From Bacteroidota bacterium (GTDB taxonomy: Bacteria > Bacteroidota > Bacteroidia > Cytophagales > Cytophagaceae), in assembly GCA_023428135.1 (NCBI GenBank), contig JAEYZG010000023.1, forward strand, positions 1 through 48,220: DNA of 48,220 nucleotides. Reading direction: 5' to 3'. Within the stretch, counting starts at the first letter, position 1. The number at the start of each line of letters is the position of its first letter. The position numbers and the translations under genes were made by a program. Below the pieces are notes generated by a model. That model was given only the letters and a program-made list of their open reading frames with translations. It had not been told where the DNA came from and did not search any database. This document shows, in pieces, positions 25,840 to 33,371 of the stretch.

Positions 25840-26297
25840 TTATTTATTTTTTGCATCCAGATAGTCTTTTTGTATGAAAGTATAGCTTAAGGTAACTGTT
25901 CGAAGATGTTTTGAATTATTTACAATTTCTTTGTGATAGCTGGTCTTATTATAAAACATCTTTCAGAATATAAGTTGTATGATTTTGATGGATGACTTAA
26001 TGTGTCATTGTAATGGATAATTGAATCAGTATTATTATATACTACGATTATCGGGTTGCCATCAGCAAAGATTGCGTAATTTATGCCAGTACCAATACCT
26101 CTGGTAAATGGTAAATCAACTTCCTTGGTTTCATTGTTTAATAGTACCAATGAATCTATGGATGATGACGCTGGAATAATTTTAATGGCCGAACCTGAAT
26201 TGTTTATTATTTTGAACTTATTGGAAGTAGCTTCTTCTTTTTGACAGTTTGAAAAAAGTAAGAATAAAGATGTTAATAATAGGTTATAGGTTTTCAT
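25840..26297 (-). pseudogene. Small lipoprotein, array member B, frameshifted
   Basis: The open part gives 125 residues (lipoprotein signal ending LLFSNC, Cys18; PFTRGIGTGINYA; SIIHYND). Near 25963-25970, after NLYSER, the frame is lost and the ORF ends with unrelated residues. In the next frame the family C-terminus continues without a break: MFYNKTSYHKEIVNNSK, then LSYTFIQKDYLDAKNK and TAA at 25840. The sum, 458 bases or about 152 codons, equals the family's length. A one-base deletion (or two-base insertion) therefore broke it. Either it is dead or the shorter product is still made; a sequencing error is possible. Confidence 0.82.
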
Positions 26298-26301
26298 TCT
26301 A

Positions 26302-26372
26302 TTAAAAATTATTCATACATAAATCAATTTGACTGTCCGTGACTTTTCAGGTTTATGCCTTTTTAACTGATA
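26302..26372 (-). pseudogene. Remnant 3' end of a second metallopeptidase gene
   Basis: Minus-strand translation gives LLYQLKRHKPEKSRT, then after a small frameshift QIDLCMNNF-stop. The intact peptidase ends DQLKRYKPQGTTDYQIDLLMNSY. DNA agrees in blocks (AAAAGG, then CAAATTGATTTA, ATGAATA). The stop at 26302 is 4 bases before lipoprotein B, as the intact peptidase stop is 2 bases before lipoprotein A. It is therefore the tail of a deleted upstream copy. Confidence 0.78.
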
Positions 26373-26379
26373 TAAAAGA

Positions 26380-26397
26380 AAAGCCCCGAGGGGCTTT
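26380..26397 (-). terminator. Terminator after array member A
   Basis: AAAGCCCC-GA-GGGGCTTT, a perfect 8-bp stem 24 bases past the gene at 26421. Its sequence is nearly the same as the terminator at 25295, another sign of module duplication. Confidence 0.75.
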
Positions 26398-26420
26398 AAA
26401 CATTTATTAAATTGATGGTA

Positions 26421-26891
26421 TTATTTTTCTTTTGCATTCAAATAGTCTTGCTCGATGAAGGTGAAAGTATATTCAGTATGTATTTTATACTTTTCTTCAG
26501 AAATTATTTTGTATTGGTAATTTTTTTCATTGAATAGATTTCTTGTATTGTCGTATTTTATTGCTTGTGGATTATCTCCGGTGAGATTTTGTGGGTAATG
26601 AACAGCACAGATGCTGTCATCATATAATACGAATAGAGAATCGGAAAACATTAGATCTGTTGCATAGGATAAACCTGCACTTTTTCCCCTATTTCGTGAG
26701 AAAAGAACTTCAGAAGAAGAATTTTCTGGTATATTTTTCATCCCTTCCAAATATATGTTTCCCTTGTAATATGGCATAATTTTTATTTTATGGATTGACG
26801 TATTCATTATTATAGTTTTGGAACTTGTACTTTTTTCCTTTTGACAGGAAATGAAGGACAATAAAATCGAAAGTATAAGTATTTGTTTCAT
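26421..26891 (-). CDS. Small lipoprotein, array member A
   Basis: 156 residues with a lipoprotein signal ending LLSFISC (lipidated Cys16). Family marks are FSRNRGKSAGLSYATDL, LYDDSICAVHYPQN, NTRNLFNEKNYQYKIISEE and EYTFTFIEQDYLNAKEK. It starts 2 bases after the stop codon of the metallopeptidase gene, so both are made from one mRNA driven by the promoter at 28560-28590. It is the intact two-gene module from which the other copies seem to derive. A role as partner, inhibitor or chaperone of the peptidase is possible but only inferred from this linkage. Confidence 0.8.
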   Translation of the reverse strand: MKQILILSILLSFISCQKEKSTSSKTIIMNTSIHKIKIMPYYKGNIYLEGMKNIPENSSSEVLFSRNRGKSAGLSYATDLMFSDSLFVLYDDSICAVHYPQNLTGDNPQAIKYDNTRNLFNEKNYQYKIISEEKYKIHTEYTFTFIEQDYLNAKEK

Positions 26892-26893
26892 TA

Positions 26894-28507
26894 TTAATAG
26901 CTATTCATTAGTAAATCAATTTGATAGTCGGTTGTCCCCTGTGGCTTATACCTTTTGAGCTGATCACGCAACGAACTTTGTCCATACACATGCTTTAAAA
27001 AAGTAGATTCAATTTCCCTAAGGTTATATCCTGTTACTTGATCATTTGGTAAAAGAGGGTTCCTTGAGTTAATAGATTCATTAAAATCATCGATTAAATT
27101 AATAAATATGGATGAATACTTTTTGTCACACTTTTCAGGCCAATACTGATAAGCTCTTCTTAATGGATAAGAAACCGAAATGTCATAATCAGGTGTCCCA
27201 TAATTTAATATTCCAAGACTTCTATATTCCATGGATGTTAAATAGAGCTCGACTGCAATTGGCCAACTTTCTCTAATAAATTCATTGACTTGTCCGAACT
27301 GTATTGGTCCGGCATTCATAATTTTCCAATGTGTTGTATGGCATGTTTCATGACAAGTGGTGGAGAAAATTTCGTCTGAGTCAAATTCTACAATTCCGTC
27401 AAATCGGTAAACAAAGATATTTGGATTTATAGAAAACAAGGTCCAATTACCAATATTTAGACCTTGAACACTACCACTTTTATCGTAAGCTGCATATTTC
27501 AGTTTAAAACCCAATATAGGCCTTGATAATCCTCCAATATACCCATAATGATATCTCCATGCCCCTCTAAAAACATGTGCATAGAACCTGTTTACTCCAT
27601 CCCATAAATCAACATTCCAGGAGCTTTTCTGTTTTGGGCCGTCTATCATGGCTTGTCCGAATGTACCACTTCGGATATCAAAACTTCCTGTCTCAAATAC
27701 CAGTGAATAATTTGCTGGTCTTTTGAACCCACCTGTCTGATACCAGCCATTCTGATCTGTTACAGCTTCGTTTACATCAAACCATCTCCTAGCTCTCATT
27801 CTCACTCCCTGTAGGGGAATTAGTTTGCCTAATCTGGTATCGTAAACTTTGACCGTTCCATTGGGGTTCCATGCTGCGCGATAGGTGTTGTTCGTTTGCA
27901 AGGTATCGTCATAGTTTTTAGTAAGAATCATTGCCTCATCAACTAAGGCATCTACGAATCCTTTTCCATGTATCCTTAAATTGGCTACTTCCGGGTCTAT
28001 GCTACTGTCAGACTCTGGTAAATAAAGTTCAGCAAGGATTTCATGTCGGATATTCTTATTGAAGTTATAATCATATTTAATAGCAACATATTGCCAGGTG
28101 GGATTTCCTTCAGGGATGTCAGGATCCTGATATGTATTCCCGTATGTTTGGATTTCATAATCCAGGGGTATCTGATAAAGCTTTAATGTAGTATCTGATT
28201 TCAGAAGGTCATATTCGGCCCAATCCTTCGGCAGAAAGCGTAAATACAAATGTGTTAGTTTAACAGGAGAAGCGTCTGAACTGATTCTTGAGTTGGAAGA
28301 TGAAGCAATATTGGAAAATGCAAGTTTCATATTTTCGACAGAGTATGGGTTTTGCAATTTCCTACCCAGTACAATTTTTCCTGCTGGTCCTGTTTGTGTA
28401 TTGCCCTCCTTAGAAGGTGAAATGTGTTCATGTTCTCTTTTACATGAGGCAAAAAAGATGAGACTTAGACATACAAATGCCAATTTAATGGATAGCTGAT
28501 TGTTCAT
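26894..28507 (-). CDS. Lipoprotein zinc metallopeptidase-like protein (HExxHxxH)
   Basis: 537 residues with a lipoprotein signal ending SLIFFASC (lipidated Cys22), so it is membrane-anchored and outside the cytoplasm. A zinc-binding helix HETCHTTHW lies at 386-394 (His386, Glu387, His390, His393), preceded by EIFSTTC. Downstream RESWPIAVELYL offers Glu413 and Glu420 as third ligand, like gluzincins. Around 215-260 a carboxypeptidase-regulatory-like segment is likely (LIPLQGVRMRARRWFDVNEAVTDQNGWYQTGGF). I do not recognise a named family. The gene has the best promoter in the window, and its end abuts a small lipoprotein gene; two decayed copies of its 3' end lie further down the array. Confidence 0.75.
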   Translation of the reverse strand: MNNQLSIKLAFVCLSLIFFASCKREHEHISPSKEGNTQTGPAGKIVLGRKLQNPYSVENMKLAFSNIASSSNSRISSDASPVKLTHLYLRFLPKDWAEYDLLKSDTTLKLYQIPLDYEIQTYGNTYQDPDIPEGNPTWQYVAIKYDYNFNKNIRHEILAELYLPESDSSIDPEVANLRIHGKGFVDALVDEAMILTKNYDDTLQTNNTYRAAWNPNGTVKVYDTRLGKLIPLQGVRMRARRWFDVNEAVTDQNGWYQTGGFKRPANYSLVFETGSFDIRSGTFGQAMIDGPKQKSSWNVDLWDGVNRFYAHVFRGAWRYHYGYIGGLSRPILGFKLKYAAYDKSGSVQGLNIGNWTLFSINPNIFVYRFDGIVEFDSDEIFSTTCHETCHTTHWKIMNAGPIQFGQVNEFIRESWPIAVELYLTSMEYRSLGILNYGTPDYDISVSYPLRRAYQYWPEKCDKKYSSIFINLIDDFNESINSRNPLLPNDQVTGYNLREIESTFLKHVYGQSSLRDQLKRYKPQGTTDYQIDLLMNSY

Positions 28508-28559
28508 TTTATATTTATTTAAAAGTTGCTGGAAAAAAGCTCTGATTGAAATCAGATTT

Positions 28560-28590
28560 CAAAAGTATGTAATGATTTAATTATTTCAAA
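28560..28590 (-). promoter_or_regulatory. Promoter of the metallopeptidase-lipoprotein operon
   Basis: Minus strand: TTTG (28590-28587), exactly 19 bases, then TACTTTTG (28567-28560). This fits the Bacteroidota consensus TTTG-N19-TAnnTTTG perfectly, about 53 bases before the ATG. Confidence 0.72.
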
Positions 28591-28646
28591 ATTAGTGCGT
28601 TGTAACACTTGTTTTGTGGAATGAGAGAAAAAAGTAGGAGTTTGAT

Positions 28647-28688
28647 AAAAAGTAAAAAGCCCCGGGAGTCCGAGGCTTTTTACTTTTT
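28647..28688 (-). terminator. Terminator of the argH pseudogene copy
   Basis: A 15-bp perfect stem (28647-28661 with 28674-28688, AAAAAGTAAAAAGCC and its complement) with further inner CGG/CCG pairs. It corresponds in place and core sequence to the terminator of the intact argH (33326-33350), so it was probably copied with the gene. Confidence 0.85.
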
Positions 28689-28707
28689 GAAGTCTTTTAT
28701 TATAAAA

Positions 28708-29064
28708 TTATTTCACCAGCTTCTCATAAGCCTGCTCTACAAGCTCAAAATGGAACTGGTCAAATATGTTGTCAAATGAGGCTGTAATCTCTTCATTCAT
28801 CAGATTGCCTATACTTCCTTCATGTGTGTGATTAATGTCCATGCATGTAGGCCGCAATCTGAAGGCAGTTGTTCAAATCTTCAAATGCAGGAAGGAAGTT
28901 TTCCTTAATGATCTGAAGATTTCTGTGATAACCAGAAGGCAGGTTAGAGGTAATCAGACTAATCTCATTTGGTAATGACTGAATCCTGTTACATCTTGCT
29001 CTGATCAACTCGAATACGTCCGGGTTCTTCTTATGAGGCATGATGCTTGAACCTGTAGTTAATT
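28708..29064 (-). pseudogene. argH: argH pseudogene (3' fragment with internal deletion)
   Basis: This stretch is a near-identical copy of the 3' part of the intact argH at 33372-34703; in the first ~125 bases I count four differences by eye. It holds the catalytic-loop region (MPHKKNPDVFELIRARCNR), ends at codon ~270 on the 5' side, and lacks about 161 bases corresponding to 33502-33662, with a 2-base TG match at the junction. That length is not a multiple of three, so the frame is lost after CLQIAAYM. The first two thirds of the gene and the start are absent, so it cannot make argininosuccinate lyase. Confidence 0.92.
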
Positions 29065-29429
29065 ATTTTCTTTGAGATTATGAGGTGGTGTGTACTTTGA
29101 ATAAATGAAATTGTATATATCACATCTGCCTCCTCGCGAAGAGAGATTTGAGCATTGTCCCATCCAGATATAATCTAATCAAGGTTATTAAGAATCTGAT
29201 ATCTACATTCATTACGACATCTTTTAAAGGCAATGAAAAAAAAATTAATCGACGGTAATAGTGAAAATTCTATCTGAAAATGAGTGTATTTTATTGCTTT
29301 TATTCTATGTAAAAGTGGGTTACATTCCTTAATGTAACTTTTGATACAAATTACTTTTCCAGGATTTTGTAATTATGTCCTCATTCCTACTATAGAGGGA
29401 AATCATTTAAACAAACAAAAATCAACCTT
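29065..29429. other. Gap between argH pseudogene and propeller gene
   Basis: No gene was seen. GTTACATT-CCTT-AATGTAAC (29319-29338) is a perfect 8-bp hairpin about 90 bases before the next start, a candidate operator or leader structure. The left 100 bases show no further argH similarity. Confidence 0.45.
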
Positions 29430-32400
29430 ATGAAAAAGCAAAATTTATTTTTTGCCGGGATTCTATTGCTCCTGCTTATTTCAACTCAGGCAGCAATGTC
29501 ACAGGACTGGCTGAAAAAATACTCAGAAGAAACCGGAAAAGTTTCCGGAGATCTTAATTTCTATGATGTAAAAAAATGGGCCCATAAATATTTCAAAGAT
29601 GTAGAACAAGAGATGGCCGAAGACAACAAACTCGGGAAATCTTTTATGGGTAGTGAAGAAGGTAAAAAAGGACTATACATAAAATATAAACGTTGGGAAT
29701 GGTATTGGAGTACAAGACTTGATAAAAATGGCAATCTTGGATATGGTAATGCCAAAGTTTTTAAGAAAAACACAAGGAGGCTTGTGCCTGATGTGAATAC
29801 CTGGAAGAGTATAGGTTTTACCCAGAATTCAGGAGGCTATTGGGGAATGGGAAGAGCTGATTGCATGGGCTTCCACCCTACTAATGGTAATATCTTTTAT
29901 GTCGGTTCAAACGGTGGTGGCATCTGGAAAACAACAGACGGTGGTATTACTTATACACCTTTAGGTGATTTCCTTCCAGTAAGCCAGGTAGGAAATATCA
30001 TAGTCGATTTTGCTAATCCCAATACAGTCTACATTTCATTGGCCCCTCGTGGCGGCTGGATGAATAAAAGTATGGGTATTTACAAGTCAACTGATGCCGG
30101 ACTGACCTGGAATCCAACTGCCATGTCGGATGAATACAATGCTGGACAACCTATTTACGATATGATTTCGAGCGAGACTAATTCCTCTATTCTTCTGGTA
30201 GGAAGACAAGACGGGATTTTCAGGACAGCCAATGGAGGTAGTTCATGGACTAAAGTTACTGACTGGACTTGTAATGATTTGGTTTGGAAACCAGGAAGTG
30301 CAACAAGAGTATACGCCGCAAGAGATGATTATTGGGGATCTTCAGAGGTTTATGTTTCAGATGATGCAGGTGTAACTTGGAGTAAACTTACGAACATCAG
30401 TCTTCCTTATAATTCATTAACGTTGACTGCTACTGCTGCAAATTCAAATATCATAGCTTATTCATCACAACAGCCAACAAAGAGCCTTTATGTTTCAACC
30501 AACAACGGATCTTCTTTTACTTTTAAATCCAATCTCCCGCAAGAACAGCATATCTTTTATTCTAAGACCAATGCTAATATTATGTATAATGGGGGGGTAA
30601 ACGTTTCAAAAAGTACTGATGGAGGTGTTACATGGGTACAGCAAACTCATTGGCATAGTAATCCACCTTATGTTGAAATACATGCCGATGTGAGAAATAT
30701 ATATCACAGTCCTGTAAATAATGACCTTGTATATTTCTGTAATGACGGTGGAGTAGCAAGGTATAATGAGCCTAACAACCAATGGACTGAATTATATAAC
30801 GGATTGCAGATAACGCAGTATTATAGCATTGCCTGTGCTCAGACAGATTCTGTAACAATCATTGCCGGAAGCCAGGATAATGGAGGTAGCAGAAGGAATG
30901 CAAATGGAGTATGGCAGAATACAAATGGAGGAGATGCCATGATGCAGGCCATTGATCCTACAGATGCCAATGTAATGTATTCAACTTATATAAATGGAGA
31001 GCTTTACAGATCTCTCGATGGCTGGGTAAATAATTATGTAACCATCAGTAATAATATTCCAGGGGGGAAACCCAATGGTGCGTGGGTTACGCCGTACGTG
31101 TTGGATCCTAATAATCATAATTCAATTGTTATAGGATATGATGAAGTATACAGATCAACAAACAGAGGTGACACATGGACTAAAATAAGCACTGGCCTTA
31201 CTAATGGAGGAGAAATGCATAGTATTGCTGTTGCTCAGTCCGACTCCAGGATCATCTATTGTACCGGAGATCAAAAACAGACAGATGGCAGTACAATCAA
31301 TAAATTTTTCAAAACCACTAATCAAGGGACTTCATGGACGAGCTATTCTAGTCCTGCTAAAGAAAGAATAACCCAATTGGCTGTTCATCCTACCAATCCT
31401 CAGGTTATATGGATTACTACCGGAGGATGGGTTGATAATCAGAAAGTGTTTAAATCCACAAATGGTGGTGCAACTTGGGTGAACTATTCTACTGGCCTGC
31501 CTAATGTGCCAACCAATACTATTGTTTATCAGCCTGGAAGTAACGACGCTCTGTATGTTGGAAATGACATGGGTGTTTATTACCGCAACAGTACAATGAG
31601 CAAATGGGAATCTTATAGTGCAGGGCTCCCTAATACAGTTGTAACAGATCTTGAAATACAGAATTCTGCGAAGCTTTTAAGGGCCTCAACTTATGGAAGA
31701 GGTGCCTGGGAAGCACGTCTTATACTAAATGCTTCTCAGATTGAGGACTGCAAAGGAGTAGCAGGTGGTACTGCAGCAATCGATGGATGCGGTGTTTGTG
31801 CTGGCGGTACAACAGGAATTGTGCCAAATACATCATGTTGTAGTCCGGGTACAACTATTGCTGTCCAAAGATGGAATAACGTTAGCGGCAACTACGTTTC
31901 GGATATCCCTGTTAATACAACACCAAGTCAGACAATCTATTTAGATGCGCTTGACAAAGATTTCATCGGTGAAGACGATTTCGGAAACAGGATAACTGGC
32001 CTTTTATGTCCTCCTTCAACAGGTACCTACAAGTTCTGGATTGCTTCCGATGATGCTAGTGAATTGTGGCTTAGCACTAATAACCTTGCCGCAAACAAAG
32101 TAAGGATAGCATACCTTGATGGAGCAGTAGGATATAAAAATTACGATGCAACTTCAGGACAGGCCTCTGCAAGTATCAACCTTGTGCAGGGACAACAATA
32201 CTATTTTGAAGTTCTGCATAAAGAAGGCGGGGGCGATGCACATTTGGCTGTAGCTTGGGCTTTGGGTAATGAACCACGTTCTCCGATAAGAGCAGGGTAT
32301 ATCTCTCAGGGTGTTACAAATATTGCCCCAACAGTCTCTATCTCGTCACCGGTAAATAATTCTACATATACAGCTCCGGCTTCTGTAATGATAAATGTTT

Positions 32401-33137
32401 CAGCAAACGATTCAGACGGATCGGTCACAAAAGTAGAATTCTATAGAGATGCGGTAAAACTTGGTGAAGCTCTTTCTAGCCCATACCAGTATATATGGAC
32501 AAATGCCCCTGCCGGCACTTATGTACTCACTGCAAAAGCTACAGACAATCTTGGTTTAGTGAATACCTCTTCTCCGGTAAGCATTACGGTCAATGCTCCT
32601 GCTACAGGAGATATAATAGGTCCAGACTGTATGGCCAAAAGTGAATCAAAAACATTCTCAGTTAATCCGACTCTGATAAGTGGGGCAAACAATTTTAGCT
32701 GGTGGTCAAATGCGTCTGTTCAGAGTATAGAACCTTCAGGTGGCTCTACAGCATCCTCTACCAGTATCTCTTCTGGAGCTAGCTTTGGTGGAGGCCAAAT
32801 CTGTGTGGGTATTAATTATAGCGGTGCTCCGTATTACCAGTCATTTTGCAAGAATGTAAGTCTTTGTCCAGCACTTCGCGCAGGTGAAACAGGGAAGAGA
32901 TCCTTTATATCCATATTTCCGAATCCTTCGATTGATGCATTTATCCTGAAGTCAGAGAAGGCCGTGAAGACTTTGATTGTAACAAATAATGAAGGTGAAC
33001 AAATTTATACTCTCACAGGAGTAGAAGATGGGAAAGTTCTTGAACTGGGTAGAAATTTTTCTGCAGGAAATTATGTCACTTATATCAAGTATGAAGACGG
33101 AAGTGAGGAAACATTAAAATTGATTAAAGTAAAATAA
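29430..33137 (+). CDS. Large secreted BNR/sortilin-like propeller protein with PA14, Ig-like and T9SS domains
   Basis: 1235 residues with a signal peptide (about 1-25, ending AAMSQ). Residues ~125-765 form a beta propeller with many Asp-box repeats (SNGGGIWKTTDGGITY, KSTDAGLTWN, STDGGVTWVQ, FKTTNQGTSWTSY, FKSTNGGATWVNYS), as in sortilin-like/VPS10 and GH74-type folds. About 772 comes a short Cys-rich linker (DCKGVAGGTAAIDGCGVCAG), then a PA14-like domain at ~807-960, an Ig-like domain at ~964-1057, a further Cys-containing module at ~1058-1150, and a T9SS type A sorting domain (ISIFPNPSIDAFILKS ... LKLIKVK). PA14 suggests sugar binding; polysaccharide-directed activity is plausible but no catalytic residues were identified. 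It lies between two copies of argH sequence. Confidence 0.85.
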   Translation: MKKQNLFFAGILLLLLISTQAAMSQDWLKKYSEETGKVSGDLNFYDVKKWAHKYFKDVEQEMAEDNKLGKSFMGSEEGKKGLYIKYKRWEWYWSTRLDKNGNLGYGNAKVFKKNTRRLVPDVNTWKSIGFTQNSGGYWGMGRADCMGFHPTNGNIFYVGSNGGGIWKTTDGGITYTPLGDFLPVSQVGNIIVDFANPNTVYISLAPRGGWMNKSMGIYKSTDAGLTWNPTAMSDEYNAGQPIYDMISSETNSSILLVGRQDGIFRTANGGSSWTKVTDWTCNDLVWKPGSATRVYAARDDYWGSSEVYVSDDAGVTWSKLTNISLPYNSLTLTATAANSNIIAYSSQQPTKSLYVSTNNGSSFTFKSNLPQEQHIFYSKTNANIMYNGGVNVSKSTDGGVTWVQQTHWHSNPPYVEIHADVRNIYHSPVNNDLVYFCNDGGVARYNEPNNQWTELYNGLQITQYYSIACAQTDSVTIIAGSQDNGGSRRNANGVWQNTNGGDAMMQAIDPTDANVMYSTYINGELYRSLDGWVNNYVTISNNIPGGKPNGAWVTPYVLDPNNHNSIVIGYDEVYRSTNRGDTWTKISTGLTNGGEMHSIAVAQSDSRIIYCTGDQKQTDGSTINKFFKTTNQGTSWTSYSSPAKERITQLAVHPTNPQVIWITTGGWVDNQKVFKSTNGGATWVNYSTGLPNVPTNTIVYQPGSNDALYVGNDMGVYYRNSTMSKWESYSAGLPNTVVTDLEIQNSAKLLRASTYGRGAWEARLILNASQIEDCKGVAGGTAAIDGCGVCAGGTTGIVPNTSCCSPGTTIAVQRWNNVSGNYVSDIPVNTTPSQTIYLDALDKDFIGEDDFGNRITGLLCPPSTGTYKFWIASDDASELWLSTNNLAANKVRIAYLDGAVGYKNYDATSGQASASINLVQGQQYYFEVLHKEGGGDAHLAVAWALGNEPRSPIRAGYISQGVTNIAPTVSISSPVNNSTYTAPASVMINVSANDSDGSVTKVEFYRDAVKLGEALSSPYQYIWTNAPAGTYVLTAKATDNLGLVNTSSPVSITVNAPATGDIIGPDCMAKSESKTFSVNPTLISGANNFSWWSNASVQSIEPSGGSTASSTSISSGASFGGGQICVGINYSGAPYYQSFCKNVSLCPALRAGETGKRSFISIFPNPSIDAFILKSEKAVKTLIVTNNEGEQIYTLTGVEDGKVLELGRNFSAGNYVTYIKYEDGSEETLKLIKVK

Positions 33138-33158
33138 TATAAAATCATTTTCTTTTGG

Positions 33159-33192
33159 AACCTTGAAAGCTTATGCTTTCAAGGTTTTGTTT
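33159..33192 (+). terminator. Terminator of the propeller gene
   Basis: AACCTTGAAAGC (33159-33170), loop TTAT, then the perfect complement (33175-33186) and a TTTTGTTTTG tail. Confidence 0.9.
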
Positions 33193-33325
33193 TGATATAT
33201 CAATAGTATAAGGAGGATGTAATATGATAGAGAGTGCTTTTTGCTTTAGAGCATAGAAGAAATAATAGATTGGAGGTTAGAAAAGGTATGGCATGGCATA
33301 GTTTTCTATCAATAAAGAACTAAAA

Positions 33326-33350
33326 AGCCTCGAAAAAAATTTCCGAGGCT
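33326..33350 (-). terminator. Terminator of argH and of the arginine cluster
   Basis: AGCCTCG (33326-33332) with CGAGGCT (33344-33350); on the minus strand it is followed by a short T-run. It lies 21 bases past the argH stop. Confidence 0.75.
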
Positions 33351-33371
33351 ATCTTATTTTTTTAATTAAAA

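Noticed and set aside
28832..29041. 69-residue minus-strand frame as a separate gene
   Set aside because: It is only the in-frame part of the argH pseudogene; it has no own start signal and ends at the deletion junction.
33159..33350. Hidden gene between the propeller gene and argH
   Set aside because: The 234-base spacer holds two terminators and no frame of useful length.
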